DNA from: an uncultured Desulfovibrio sp.
Lineage (GTDB): Bacteria > Desulfobacterota > Desulfovibrionia > Desulfovibrionales > Desulfovibrionaceae
Direction: 5' to 3'
Length of the DNA stretch: 64,000 nt
Assembly (NCBI GenBank): GCA_934546745.1
Contig: CAKTDV010000014.1
Coordinates: 7,783 to 71,782, forward strand
Below the pieces are notes generated by a model that was not told where the DNA came from, did no database searches, and worked only from the letters and a program-made list of their open reading frames with translations. Position numbers and translations under genes: made by a program. The first letter of the stretch is position 1. Each line of letters begins with the position of its first letter. Shown here in pieces: positions 25,516 through 36,458 of this stretch.

Positions 25516-26571
25516 CTATTTCAGATTTTTGTCGTAAAATTCTGTGAGTTTGACAAGGGCCTGATCCACATATTCAGGCACAAAGTAGGTCTGGATATGC
25601 GTGGCTCCGAGGATCTTGAAGAGTTCCCTGTCTGTGGTACCCGTCGCTTTCTCAAAGGCTTCTTCGGACATGTACAGCGAGTCGGCCTTTTCCCCGGCTA
25701 TCAGGAGCAGGGGGACATTGATCAGATCGATGTTGTCGGTGGCGTCCCAGCTCATCAGATCCATGAGGCTGCTGGTTGTATAGCGGAACGTGGAGTTGGG
25801 GTGACGGTGCGTCTGACCGTAGTAGATCACGCCTTCCCGATACAGATCGATGGGAATCTTGCTGATGCTCTCGTCCGTCAGGGCGTCAAAATCGACGTTG
25901 CCGGAATAGCCGATTTCTCCGGCAAGTTCCTTGATACGGGCGTCCGACGCTTCCTTCAGGCGGGCCTGTATGGAATCAAGCTGCGTGTTCATGTAGCCGT
26001 TGCGCCGTACCTGACCGGAATTGAACATGCTGAGCGTGGCCACAGCCCGGAAACGCTTGTCGGACTTGGCGGCGTTCAGCGTATAGCCGCCCCCGCCGCA
26101 GATCCCCAGAGCGCCGATGCGATTGGCGTCCACGCCGGGATAGGCGCTGATGTAGTCGGCCATGCCGTGGATGTCCTCTGTGCGGTAAAAGGGCTTATCC
26201 ACGTTCCGGGGCGTGCCTTCGCTGGCCCCCTGACAGGAAGCATCCGCCACGATGGTGATATGGCCTTTTTCCGCCAGGCGCTGGGCATAAAGCCCGGCCA
26301 CATGTTCTTTGACGCCGCCGTTTGGGTGCGCCACCACCACGGCGGAATATTTTTTCGTAGCCTCGTATCCGGCGGGCGTATAGATGTTGGCCGCGATTTT
26401 CAGACCGTTCAATGTATAGGTAACCGGATGAATGTTCACCTTGCCCTTGACGTTTTCCACGACAGCCCCCTTGTACACAAGACCGAACGGATTGTTTTCA
26501 GCCGCATTCGCGACGCCTGTGAAAGCCAGTGAAGATGCCACTGCCAGAGTCGTCAAAAGAGTTTTTTTCAT
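25516..26571 (-). CDS. Exported alpha/beta hydrolase
   Basis: A 351-residue protein with a signal peptide (MKKTLLTTLAVASSLAFTGVANA). The hydrolase core shows VVVAHPNGGVKEHVAGLYAQRLAEKG (oxyanion loop) and a nucleophile elbow GICGGGGYT, where Cys takes the place of Ser as in dienelactone hydrolases. LLLIAGEKADSLYMSEEAF supplies the acid region, and ILGATHIQTYF the likely His. ATG 26571 is preferred over ATG 26589 because it starts directly with the Lys-Lys of the signal peptide. It belongs to the minus-strand cluster with the cupin and reductases; the substrate is unknown. Confidence 0.85.
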   Translation of the reverse strand: MKKTLLTTLAVASSLAFTGVANAAENNPFGLVYKGAVVENVKGKVNIHPVTYTLNGLKIAANIYTPAGYEATKKYSAVVVAHPNGGVKEHVAGLYAQRLAEKGHITIVADASCQGASEGTPRNVDKPFYRTEDIHGMADYISAYPGVDANRIGALGICGGGGYTLNAAKSDKRFRAVATLSMFNSGQVRRNGYMNTQLDSIQARLKEASDARIKELAGEIGYSGNVDFDALTDESISKIPIDLYREGVIYYGQTHRHPNSTFRYTTSSLMDLMSWDATDNIDLINVPLLLIAGEKADSLYMSEEAFEKATGTTDRELFKILGATHIQTYFVPEYVDQALVKLTEFYDKNLK

Positions 26572-26761
26572 GACTGTCTTCTGTTCCATAAAACGGTTAC
26601 GATGTTATTTTGACTGCGCTCGGTTTTGTAATACGGCCTTCAGGCTTATTTCAGCCAGCTCCGCTGCCTGATGACAACATAGGGATTCAATGACGGGGAT
26701 TCCATATCCAATCCGCGCTGTTCTTTGCCCAATCCGACCGATGGGGGAATAATATGAGCAA

Positions 26762-26800
26762 AAAAGAAGGCGGAAAGCTCTTGATGGAGAAAGCTTTCCA
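26762..26800 (-). terminator. Terminator downstream of the AraC regulator gene
   Basis: GGAAAGCT and AGCTTTCC (26773-26780 and 26793-26800) form a stem; read on the minus strand it is followed by GCCTTCTTTTTTGC. It lies between the AraC gene and the hydrolase gene, so the regulator is probably transcribed separately. Confidence 0.6.
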
Positions 26801-26839
26801 CCTGGTGATCAGAGGAACCGGTCAGGGAATTTCATGGCG

Positions 26840-27747
26840 TCAGGAACGTTTTTGGATCACATCCCTGCGGGGAGGATCGCCAAACTGACGCTTGTATTCC
26901 CTGTTGAACTGCGAAGCGCTTTCATAGCCGACCATGAGCGCCGCCGTCCCCGCGTCCTTGCCTTCCTGCAGCATCAGCCGCTCCGCCTCATAGAGGCGCA
27001 GACGCTTCTGGAACTGAAGCGGGCTGAGGCTTGTCACTTGCCTGAAATGGCGGTTGAAGGTCGAGGGAGCCATGTTGACGCGCCGGGCCAGCTCTTCCAT
27101 ACGAAACGGCAACGCGTAGTTTTCCCGTAACCAGGAAACAGCTCTGGCAATAGTGTTCGCCTGTGTGCCCTGTGTGTTGAAAAGCCGCAGACATCCTCCC
27201 TGACTGCCGCTGAGCAGGTAAAAATGAATCTCGCGAAGAATCAGCGGGGCCAGGACGGCAATGCCGACGGCGTGTCAAGCAGGTTGACACGCCGTCTGAA
27301 GGTTTCCAAAAGCTCTTCGCTGGCTTCAGAAACGACAATCGGACGGGGAGGGGCCGCATTCTCCGTGACGATAGCCGGGGCTTCGGCAATCAGCCGGGAG
27401 ATGATACGCCTGTCAAGTCTGACGGACAGGGAAAGAAATGGCGCTTGTGAAGAGGCTTCCGTCACATGAAATACCCCCGGCATATCAACGCCGACGACAA
27501 CGCAGTGGTTTTTACCATAATTGGCCTCATGATCGCCGATCATCGAACGCTTGAACCCCTGGACGACCAGCGCGACCATAGGCGTATAGAAACACCGCAT
27601 CGCGGAGGTCTGTTCGTCGTAGCGTGTCAACGCCAGCCCCGGCACCGGCGTTTCCCGTCTGGATGGCTCGGGGAGCCATTGCAACAGCTTTTCTCTGAGA
27701 GAATCGGCCAGCTCCATAGCGCGCGTCGTGTCATTCATACCCGTCAC
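26840..27747 (-). pseudogene. AraC-family regulator (YqhC-like N-domain), frameshifted
   Basis: The first 168 codons from ATG 27747 encode the AraC_N cupin-like domain (TRYDEQTSAMRCFYTPMVALVVQGFKR, AYGKNH-like YGKNHCVVVGVDMPG). The frame ends in LLDTPSALPSWPR. Restoring one base near 27258 would continue it as LAPLILREIHFYLL, through to the DNA-binding end (FRMEELARRVNMAPSTFNRHFRQVTSLSPLQFQKRLRLYEAERLML, then VGYESASQFNREYKRQFG) that stops at 26840. Intact it would be about 300 residues with two helix-turn-helix motifs. Its place upstream of the hydrolase, cupin and reductase genes suggests it once controlled them. Confidence 0.75.
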
Positions 27748-28079
27748 TCCGGAATCTCAAGGGGGAAAAAGAAGCCCGTCAGCCACATGTTTGCGCAAGT
27801 TTACACCTTTGACGGTCTCCTGTCTTCCAGAAAGGCGTATCTTCGCGCCGGTCTGTGGAACAAATCAGAACCGCCGTCAGCGAAAGACTTATGGGATATA
27901 CAAGCATGATGGCGGTAACTGTCTTATGGCTGCCAAACACCGTATGTTATTTTGACCGTCCCGCTCCAGCGATAAGCATGTCTCAGAACGAGGACGCGCT
28001 TCCCCGAAGACGCCAGCGGGGAAAGGGAACCCGGTAAAACGTTCCCTTTCCCCGCAACGGAGATCAGCGAGAAAGACGC
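27748..28079. other. Intergenic stretch upstream of the AraC gene and downstream of metK
   Basis: No gene is convincing in these 332 bases; the short frames lack ribosome sites and family features. The stretch holds the AraC promoter region at its left end and a large perfect hairpin near metK at its right end. Confidence 0.6.
28016..28055 (-). terminator. Strong hairpin downstream of metK
   Basis: GCGGGGAAAGGGAAC (28016-28030) and GTTCCCTTTCCCCGC (28041-28055) pair over 15 bases with a 10-base loop, 25 bases past the metK stop. No T tract follows on the minus strand, so it may act with a factor or protect the message end. Confidence 0.55.
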
Positions 28080-29252
<1,173 letters not shown>

Positions 29253-29307
29253 AGGGAAACTCCTCGGGAAAAAGACGCCGCAACGCGCTCCGCGGCAACG
29301 GCCAGTT

Positions 29308-30162
29308 TTACAGGGTCAGCAAAATATTATCGATGAGGCGGGCCTTGCCCATGCGCACGGCGCAGGCCATGAGCGCCGGCCGGCCGGCCTCCAGCGTGTC
29401 CAGAGGCCGCAGGGAATCGGGATCGACAACGGCCAGATAGTCAAGACGCCCCAGCCTCAGAAATTCCGCCCAGTACGCCAGCACGGCGTTGCGCAGCACC
29501 TTGACGCGCGCCTCGCCGCGTGAGGCCAGCGAACGGGCCGCCTGAAGGCCCCGCTGCAACGCGGGGGCCTGCGCCCGTTCCTCCGGCGTCAGATAGACAT
29601 TGCGCGACGAGAGCGCCAGCCCGTCGGCCTCACGGACAATGGGACAGGTCTCAATACGGATGGGAACGTTGAGATCGCGTACCATACGGCGCAGAATAGC
29701 CTGCTGCTGCCAGTCCTTCTGTCCGAACACGGCCATATCGGCCCGCGTCAGCATGAACAGCTTCATGACGACCGTACAGACGCCCCGAAAATGCGTCGGC
29801 CGCGACAGACCGCACAGGCCGTGCGAGAGTTCCGGCACTTCCACCCAGGTGGCATGATCTGGCGCATACATGCTGCCATCCTCCGGGATGAACAGCACGT
29901 CCGCGCCATGCCGCCCGGCAATGGCGGCGTCCCGCTCGTGATCGCGCGGATAGGCGGCCAGATCTTCTCCCGGGCCGAACTGGGCGGGGTTGACGAACAG
30001 ACTCACTACCATACGCCTGGCCAGAGGACGCGCATGATCCATCAGGCTCTCGTGCCCCGCGTGATAGTAACCCATAGTGGGGACGAGGATGATGTCCTCG
30101 CCCCGCGCATGCCATTGGCGGCATTGCGCCGCCAGATCCTGGGGTGTCGTTAATATCTGCAT
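29308..30162 (-). CDS. panC: Pantothenate synthetase
   Basis: PanC joins pantoate and beta-alanine with ATP to make pantothenate, the coenzyme A precursor. The 284-residue protein shows the nucleotidyl-transferase HIGH-type motif ([14 protein letters not shown]), [39 protein letters not shown] and [12 protein letters not shown]. The usual PTMGALH is PTMGYYH, a change outside the His pair. It is the gene directly upstream of metK on the same strand; panB and panD are not in the window. The ribosome site before ATG 30162 is weak. Confidence 0.95.
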   Translation of the reverse strand: MQILTTPQDLAAQCRQWHARGEDIILVPTMGYYHAGHESLMDHARPLARRMVVSLFVNPAQFGPGEDLAAYPRDHERDAAIAGRHGADVLFIPEDGSMYAPDHATWVEVPELSHGLCGLSRPTHFRGVCTVVMKLFMLTRADMAVFGQKDWQQQAILRRMVRDLNVPIRIETCPIVREADGLALSSRNVYLTPEERAQAPALQRGLQAARSLASRGEARVKVLRNAVLAYWAEFLRLGRLDYLAVVDPDSLRPLDTLEAGRPALMACAVRMGKARLIDNILLTL

Positions 30163-30291
30163 ATCAAGCTATGGTAATATAGTTGCTGGGAGATTTTTTA
30201 TACATGCCGCGCGGCTTCTTGTAAAGCGCAAGCTCGCTTCAGCCCGCAAAGCGCTCTTTTCGTCCGGGGCAAAAGCGGCTATGCTGACCCC

Positions 30292-31290
30292 ATGAAAACA
30301 CATGAGGACGAGTTTTCCTTCACTGCCGACAACGCCGCACCCTGCGCCGCCGCCTGCCCTCTGGCACGCATTCCCGAATCCGTCTGGCGGCACTGGCTGC
30401 GGCCGCCCTTCCGCAAGCGCCGCCCCTGGCTGTTCCGTCTGGGCATACTGCTGCTGGCGCTGGCGGCCCTGTCCCTGGCACTGGCGGGCCGCGAGGACGG
30501 CTTTGGCGACGACAGAATCGCGCTGGTCTCCATTTCCGGGCCGATCCTCGACATCAGTTCCGATCTGGAATGGGTGCGCAACATTGCGAACAATCCTCGC
30601 GTCAAGGGCGTTCTGCTGCGTGTGGATTCGCCCGGCGGCGGCGCGGCCGCCTCTCAGGAACTGTACGCGGCCCTGAAGGATCTGGCGACCACGCGCCCCC
30701 TGGCGGTCTCCATGGGCGGCACGGCCGCCTCGGGCGGCGTCATGGCCGCCATGGCGGGTTCCCGCGTGTTTGCCAACCCCTCCACGGTGACAGGGAGCAT
30801 CGGCGTCCGTATGGATATTCCCCAGATCGGCGATCTGCTGCGCAAAATCGGTATCGGCAGGGAAACCCTGACCACGGCGCCCTACAAGGATGCGGGATCG
30901 TCACTGACGCCCCTGACGCCGGAGCAGCGCGCCTATTTCCAAGATGTGCTTGACGACATGCATGCGCAATTTGTGGATATCGTGGCCGCGGGACGCGCCA
31001 TGCCCCGTGAGAAAGCCGCCGCGCTGGCGGACGGCCGCATCTTCACGGGGCGGGAAGCCCTGCGTCTGGGGCTCGTGGATGAGCTGGGCGGCCAGACGGC
31101 GGCCCTGCGCTGGCTTGCCGGGGCATGCGGCGTTCCCGCGGAACGTCCTCTGCTCAGGAAACCCGACGATGGCTTCTGGCTGGAACGCCGCCTGAAAAGC
31201 TGGTTCGCCCCGGCCCTTTCCACGCTGGATCCCGCGCCCGCCCCGGTCTTTCTCTATCAGATCCAGAGCGGCTTCCCCCTGGGGAAATAA
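30292..31290 (+). CDS. sppA: Signal peptide peptidase SppA, short S49-family form
   Basis: SppA degrades cleaved signal peptides in or at the inner membrane. The 332-residue protein has one membrane segment (about residues 46-63), followed by the protease domain. The nucleophile Ser is in GGTAASGGVMAAM and the general-base Lys in TTAPYKDAGSSL; VLLRVDSPGGGAAASQE and SVTGSIGVRMD-like (TVTGSIGVRMDIPQIGDLL) strands are typical. It is the single-domain 36 kDa type rather than the 67 kDa form of E. coli. It is divergent from panC, 129 bases away, and is followed by aroC after 65 bases. Confidence 0.9.
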   Translation: MKTHEDEFSFTADNAAPCAAACPLARIPESVWRHWLRPPFRKRRPWLFRLGILLLALAALSLALAGREDGFGDDRIALVSISGPILDISSDLEWVRNIANNPRVKGVLLRVDSPGGGAAASQELYAALKDLATTRPLAVSMGGTAASGGVMAAMAGSRVFANPSTVTGSIGVRMDIPQIGDLLRKIGIGRETLTTAPYKDAGSSLTPLTPEQRAYFQDVLDDMHAQFVDIVAAGRAMPREKAAALADGRIFTGREALRLGLVDELGGQTAALRWLAGACGVPAERPLLRKPDDGFWLERRLKSWFAPALSTLDPAPAPVFLYQIQSGFPLGK

Positions 31291-31355
31291 CCCCTCCCGA
31301 ACCCCATCATCCCCAAACGCGCCCCTGATGGGCGCCATCCTTTTCTGGAGCCCTT

Positions 31356-32462
31356 ATGGCCGGCAATACCTTTGGACGTCTGTTGCGCCTCACCACGTAT
31401 GGAGAATCCCACGGCGCGGGAATTGGCGGCATCCTTGACGGCTGCCCCGCGGGACTGCCCCTGGACGAGGGAGACCTGCAACGGGAACTTGATCTGCGCA
31501 AACCCGGCAACGGCCCGGCAACAACGGCACGCAATGAAACGGACACGGTCCGCATTCTGTCCGGAGTCTTTGAAGGCGTCACGACGGGTACGCCCATCGC
31601 TTTCCACATCGCCAATGAGGATCAGCGGTCCCGCGATTATGGCAATCTGGCGGATGTCTTCCGCCCCGGCCATGCGGACTGGAGCTATTTTCACAAATAC
31701 GGCGGCATACGCGACTATCGCGGCGGCGGCCGATCCTCCGGGCGGGAAACCGCCGCGCGCGTGGCCGGAGGCGCCATTGCCAGAAAGCTGCTGGGCACAC
31801 GCGGCATCAGCGTGCTGGCGGCCTGCATCGAACTGGGCGGCAATGCCGTGCCGCCGCGTGATATTGATATGGACGGCGCGCCGCGCCGCCCCTACTTTGC
31901 CGCGTCGGACATGGCCCCGGAACACTGGGACGCGCGCGTGCGGGAGGCCCGCAACGCGCATGACACACTGGGCGGCATCGTGCGGATCGTGGCGCGCGGT
32001 GTGCCCGCGGGGCTCGGCGAACCTGTCTTCGACAAGCTGGACGCCGTGCTGGCCCATGCGCTGATGAGCGTGGGCGCCGTCAAGGGCGTGGAAGTGGGCG
32101 AGGGCTTCGACAGCGCCTGGCTCATGGGCTCGCAAAACAACGATCCCCTCCAGCCCGGCCCGGATAACGACATGAGCGGCCGCGACAATTTCACGAGCAA
32201 CCATGCGGGCGGCATTCTGGGAGGCATCTCCACAGGCCAGGACATTGTGCTGCGCGCGGCAATCAAACCCATCGCCTCCATTCCCCAGGAACAGCAGACC
32301 GTCGACAGAAGCGGCAAGGCCGCGTCCGTTCTCATCGGCGGCCGCCACGACCTGTCGGCCATACCCCGCATTGTTCCCGTGCTGGCCGCCATGACGGCCC
32401 TCGCGCTGGCCGACATGCTGCTGTTGCAGGAGCGCATGATCCTCGGCGGGGACAGTCGCTGA
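31356..32462 (+). CDS. aroC: Chorismate synthase
   Basis: AroC makes chorismate from EPSP with reduced FMN, the last step of the common aromatic pathway. The 368-residue protein has the family motifs GESHGAGIGGILDGCPAG near the start, RSRDYGNLADVFRPGHADWSYFHKYGGIRDYRGGGRSSGRET in the flavin site region (His and Arg residues intact), and FTSNHAGGILGGISTGQDI. The stop TGA overlaps the ATG of recD2 by one base. Together with aroE and aroQ in this window, three chorismate-pathway genes lie here in two separate loci. Confidence 0.97.
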   Translation: MAGNTFGRLLRLTTYGESHGAGIGGILDGCPAGLPLDEGDLQRELDLRKPGNGPATTARNETDTVRILSGVFEGVTTGTPIAFHIANEDQRSRDYGNLADVFRPGHADWSYFHKYGGIRDYRGGGRSSGRETAARVAGGAIARKLLGTRGISVLAACIELGGNAVPPRDIDMDGAPRRPYFAASDMAPEHWDARVREARNAHDTLGGIVRIVARGVPAGLGEPVFDKLDAVLAHALMSVGAVKGVEVGEGFDSAWLMGSQNNDPLQPGPDNDMSGRDNFTSNHAGGILGGISTGQDIVLRAAIKPIASIPQEQQTVDRSGKAASVLIGGRHDLSAIPRIVPVLAAMTALALADMLLLQERMILGGDSR

Positions 32463-34795
32463 TGGCCGATCTGCCCCTGCTCTCCGATTCCGGCCTTGCG
32501 GAACTGACCGGCACGCTGGAGCGCGTGGTCTTCCACAACGAGGAAAACGGCTACACCGTCTTCCGGCTTGTGCCGGACAGAAACCCGCCCGAAAATGCCG
32601 GCGCCAAGGGAATGCAACGCGCCGCCAGCGATCCCGTCGCCTGCGTCGGACATACCGTCAACCCGCAGGTGGGCGCGCATGTCCGCGTACAGGGCCGCTG
32701 GGTCAACAATCCGCGTTTCGGCCGGCAACTGGAATTTTCCCATCTTGAGGAAATGCTGCCGGTCACCAGCGAGGGCATCCGCCTCTATCTTGCCTCCGGG
32801 CTCATCAAGGGGGTGGGCGAGAATCTTGCCGGGCGCATTGTGGACGTTTTTGGCGCGGACACCATCCGTATTCTGGACGAGGAACCGGATCGCCTGCTGG
32901 CCGTACACGGCGTCGGCAAGAAGGGATTGCAGCGCATCAAGGAAAGCTGGGCCGCCCACCGGGGCATTCGCGATCTCATGCTCTTTCTGCAGCCGCACGG
33001 CATCACGCCCGCCTATGCCGTGCGTATCCACCGCGCCTATGGAGCCGACGCGCTCCAGATCGTGCGCGAAAATCCCTACCGGCTGGCCATGGATATTCAC
33101 GGCATCGGCTTTGTTTCGGCCGACGCCGCCGCCCGCAAGCTTGGCTTTACGGAGCTGCACCCCCTGCGCGTACAGGCGGGCATTCTCTATCTGCTGCAAA
33201 AGGCCACGGACGACGGCCACCTTTATTTGCCGCAGACGGAATTGGAAGAAGCGGCCTGCGCCCAGCTCGGCGTGGATGCGCCTCTCGTGCGCGAGGCCCT
33301 GAACGCTCTGGAAGACGGGGAGCGCATCGTGCGCGAGACACCGGAAGAGGCGGGGACCCTCATGCCCGGTGACGAGGCGCTGCGGGACGAAGGCGCCGGT
33401 GTCTATCTCCGGCGCTTCCATCATTACGAATCAAAGATTGCCTTTTATCTGCGCCGCCTGCTGCATGCGCCCAAATCCGTACGCTTTCCCGATTCCGGCG
33501 ATCTGGTGGAAAAAGTCGCCTCGGCGTTGCCCCTCACGCTGGCGCGGGAACAGCTTGAGGCGGTACGCACCGCCGCCCGCAGCAAGGTCATGGTGCTGAC
33601 AGGAGGCCCGGGAACCGGCAAGACCACCATCATCAACGCCATTATCCGTCTTTTCGGGGAGGTGCGCGCCAGAATACTGCTGGCCGCCCCCACAGGCCGC
33701 GCGGCCAAGCGCATGAGCGAAACGACGGGGCGCGACGCCCGCACCATACACCGCCTGCTGGAGTACAGCCCCAAGGAAGACGGCTTTGCCCGCAATGAGG
33801 ACTCGCCGCTGGCCTGCGCCCTGCTTGTCGTCGACGAGGCATCCATGATGGATGCGCAGCTTTTCTACCACCTGCTCAAGGCCGTGCCGCTGGGCGCGAC
33901 TGTCATTCTGGTAGGCGATGTCCATCAGCTCCCCTCCGTGGGGCCGGGGAACGTGCTGGCCGATATCATCGCCTCCCGCGCCGTACCCGTGGCGGAACTG
34001 ACGGAAATTTTCCGCCAGTCCGCCGAAAGTGAAATCATCTGCAACGCCCATCTGATCAACAAAGGCGAGGTGCCTCCGCTGGAATCCAGCAAAGACCGGC
34101 TCTCCGATTTCTACTTCATCCGTCAGAGCCCCCCGGAAAAGGCGGCGGAGATGATCGTCGATCTCGTGCGCAACCACATTCCCCGCCGCTTTGATCTGGA
34201 TCCCGTGGACGACATCCAGGTGCTCACCCCCATGATCAAGGGCGAAGCTGGGGCCGCGTCCATGAACCGCCGCCTTCAGGAAGCCCTCAACCCCAACGGT
34301 CTGGAGGTGCGCAAAGGCGAGCGGGCCTTCCGGCTGCACGACAAGGTCATGCAGATCCGCAACAATTACGATAAGGATGTCTTCAACGGCGACATGGGAC
34401 GCATCTCCCATATGAACCCTTCCGACAGAAGCCTGAGCGTGGACTTCGACGGCCGTATCGTCCCCTACGACTTTGAGGAACTTGACGAGCTAGCTCCGGC
34501 CTATGCCATCTCCATTCACAAATCGCAGGGTTCGGAATATCCCGCCGTGGTCATTCCGCTCATGATGCAGCACTACGTGCTGCTGCAACGCAACCTCGTC
34601 TACACCGGCGTTACCCGCGGCAAGCGCCTGGTCGTCCTGGTGGGAGAAAGCCGCGCGCTGCATACGGCCATCAAAAACAACAGAACCCGCAAGCGCCATA
34701 CGCGCCTTGCCCTGCGTCTGCGCGGCATCGCGGCGCGGACGCGGCAACAGGACGGCGAAACGCGGGAAGGGTCTATTTGCCCTGCAACATCCTGA
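32462..34795 (+). CDS. recD2: RecD-like ATP-dependent DNA helicase
   Basis: RecD2 is a 5'-3' helicase that, unlike RecBCD-bound RecD, acts alone in repair. The 777-residue protein has an N-terminal OB/helix-hairpin-helix region with repeated GxG motifs (LIKGVGENLAGRIV, LLAVHGVGKKGLQRIKESW), then Walker A GGPGTGKTTIINAI near residue 380, Walker B LLVVDEASMMD near 454, GDVHQLPSVGPGNVLADI and the UvrD-like motif VI region AYAISIHKSQGSEYPAVVIP with YTGVTRGKRLVVLVG. Length and order match the RecD2 group. The last 23 bases overlap the 3' end of the convergent thiC gene. Confidence 0.95.
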   Translation: MADLPLLSDSGLAELTGTLERVVFHNEENGYTVFRLVPDRNPPENAGAKGMQRAASDPVACVGHTVNPQVGAHVRVQGRWVNNPRFGRQLEFSHLEEMLPVTSEGIRLYLASGLIKGVGENLAGRIVDVFGADTIRILDEEPDRLLAVHGVGKKGLQRIKESWAAHRGIRDLMLFLQPHGITPAYAVRIHRAYGADALQIVRENPYRLAMDIHGIGFVSADAAARKLGFTELHPLRVQAGILYLLQKATDDGHLYLPQTELEEAACAQLGVDAPLVREALNALEDGERIVRETPEEAGTLMPGDEALRDEGAGVYLRRFHHYESKIAFYLRRLLHAPKSVRFPDSGDLVEKVASALPLTLAREQLEAVRTAARSKVMVLTGGPGTGKTTIINAIIRLFGEVRARILLAAPTGRAAKRMSETTGRDARTIHRLLEYSPKEDGFARNEDSPLACALLVVDEASMMDAQLFYHLLKAVPLGATVILVGDVHQLPSVGPGNVLADIIASRAVPVAELTEIFRQSAESEIICNAHLINKGEVPPLESSKDRLSDFYFIRQSPPEKAAEMIVDLVRNHIPRRFDLDPVDDIQVLTPMIKGEAGAASMNRRLQEALNPNGLEVRKGERAFRLHDKVMQIRNNYDKDVFNGDMGRISHMNPSDRSLSVDFDGRIVPYDFEELDELAPAYAISIHKSQGSEYPAVVIPLMMQHYVLLQRNLVYTGVTRGKRLVVLVGESRALHTAIKNNRTRKRHTRLALRLRGIAARTRQQDGETREGSICPATS

Positions 34796-36047
34796 CGGCG
34801 CAGAATTTACCACACATGGCGCAGACATCCTCGTGTTTGTGTTCCTCACGGCGGGCGTCAAGCTGGGCGGGATCAAGGGCCGCGTCCCGCATGCCGCCCC
34901 AGTCGAGGGCCTTGCGCGCGGCATTCATGGCCGCTTCCCGCGCCACGGCACGGGGCCTGCCCAGAGCCACCTCCCCGGCCTGGGCCGCCACACGGGACGC
35001 AAGCACACCGGCGCGCACATCGGCTTCATCAGGCAGGGTCAGATGTTCGGCGGGCGTCAGATAGCACAGAAAATCCACCCCCGCCTCCACGGCCATGGCC
35101 CCGCCGATGGCCCCGGCTATGTGATCGTAGCCGGGAGCGCTGTCAATCGTCAGGGGGCCAAGGACATACAGGGGCGCATTCCCCGTCAGACGCTTGATAC
35201 CCTGGATCTGGGTGCGGACAAGATGCATGGGCACATGGCCAGGCCCCTCAATCATGCACTGGACGCCGCGTTCCCGCGCGTAGGCGGCAAGACGGCCAAG
35301 ATTGATGACTTCCTCCCACTGGGCCGCGTCGCCCGCATCCACGCCCGCGCCGGGGCGCAGGCCGTCGCCCAGCGACAGCGTGACGTTGAACTCCCGGCAG
35401 ACATCGAGCAGGCGATCAAAGTATTCCAGCAAAGGATTTTCCCGGTTGTTTTCCAGCATCCAGCGCGCCAGCATGGACCCCCCGCGAGAGACGATGCCCA
35501 TGGCGCGTTCCTGTTTCACAGCCATTTCCGCGCCGCGCAGAGAGAGGCCGCAATGCACGGTCATGAAATCCACCCCCTGCCGCGCCTGCCGGGCGATTTC
35601 CGTGAAAAGCTCGTCGGGCCGCATGCTCGCCACCTCGCGCCCGTCGTCCAGCAGGCGCTGCCCCACGGCGTACATGGGGACGGTTCCAAGCGGCAGCGGG
35701 CACGCTTCAAGCATGGCGCGGCGAATAGCGTCGAGATCGCCCGCGATCGACAAATCCATGACGGTATCCGCGCCGCTCTCCAGGGCTGTCTGGAGTTTGC
35801 GCAACTCGGTGGCGGCACAGTTGCGGAGCGGCGACGTGCCGATGTTGGCGTTGACCTTGACCCGCGAGGGCTGCCCCACAAGCAGCGGCCTGAGACCGGC
35901 ATGGGCGGGGTTGCCCAGAAGCACCATGCCGCCCGCTTCGATCGCGTCGAGGATAAGGGAAGGAGAAAGCTGTTCCTCACCGGCAAGGGAGGCAAGGCGG
36001 GCGTCTAGAAGATCATTCAGGGCGGTATTCTGAGAACGGAGAGACAT
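34773..36047 (-). CDS. thiC: Phosphomethylpyrimidine synthase, short ThiC form
   Basis: ThiC is a radical SAM enzyme that rearranges aminoimidazole ribotide into the thiamine pyrimidine. The 424-residue protein is the short bacterial/archaeal type without the long N-terminal domain of E. coli ThiC (631 residues). VKVNANIGTSP, DLSIAGDL, GTVPMYAVGQ, MTVHCGLS, SRGGSMLARWML, CMIEGPGHVP and YLTPAEHLTLP are diagnostic, and the radical cluster Cys sit near the end (CAMCGKFC). ATG 36047 starts at the conserved N-terminus; the longer frame upstream runs into the riboswitch. Expression is controlled by the TPP riboswitch 90 bases upstream. Confidence 0.96.
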   Translation of the reverse strand: MSLRSQNTALNDLLDARLASLAGEEQLSPSLILDAIEAGGMVLLGNPAHAGLRPLLVGQPSRVKVNANIGTSPLRNCAATELRKLQTALESGADTVMDLSIAGDLDAIRRAMLEACPLPLGTVPMYAVGQRLLDDGREVASMRPDELFTEIARQARQGVDFMTVHCGLSLRGAEMAVKQERAMGIVSRGGSMLARWMLENNRENPLLEYFDRLLDVCREFNVTLSLGDGLRPGAGVDAGDAAQWEEVINLGRLAAYARERGVQCMIEGPGHVPMHLVRTQIQGIKRLTGNAPLYVLGPLTIDSAPGYDHIAGAIGGAMAVEAGVDFLCYLTPAEHLTLPDEADVRAGVLASRVAAQAGEVALGRPRAVAREAAMNAARKALDWGGMRDAALDPAQLDARREEHKHEDVCAMCGKFCAVRMLQGK

Positions 36048-36137
36048 GGAAACGAGCCTCGCAGCCGTGCGCACGGGGCACGCGGCGGGTTGCGACGCGC
36101 CCGCGAGACCGTGGGGAATGGATACGAACGACCCGGA

Positions 36138-36265
36138 AAGCTTCCCTACGGCAGTACGAACTGCGTCAGGTTCACGGGGTCTGGACGCTGCGCGCCCACT
36201 CTCAGCCGTCCCACAGGGAATCGTTCCTTCGGATGGAACGCCCCGTGCCCGGCTCCCCCAGCTTT
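36138..36265 (-). promoter_or_regulatory. TPP (thiamine pyrophosphate) riboswitch before thiC
   Basis: On the minus strand the leader carries the conserved core of the THI element: GGCTGAGAG (pyrimidine pocket), GACCCCGTGAACCTGA and GCCGTAGGGAAG (pyrophosphate pocket), with AAAGCT/AGCTTT closing stem P1 and a long extra P3 arm. It should lower thiC expression when thiamine pyrophosphate is plentiful, most likely by masking the ribosome site or by termination. Confidence 0.92.
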
Positions 36266-36458
36266 GCATGCGCCACCCGCGCGCCTACGGCGCGCGGCGT
36301 TGATAAGCGCATTCCAGTATCAGACATGATAGCCTTTCTTTTCCGCCCTGTAAAGCCCGACGCCGCACCCTCTTTTTGCGCTTGTACTTCACCGCTCCTT
36401 CTGCTATCTTGCATCACCACCCCCCTGACAGGGGCAGATTATTTGGAGGCATGGCAGC

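Noticed and set aside
29253..29307. SAM riboswitch before metK
   Set aside because: Only 55 bases separate panC and metK, and no SAM aptamer core is present.
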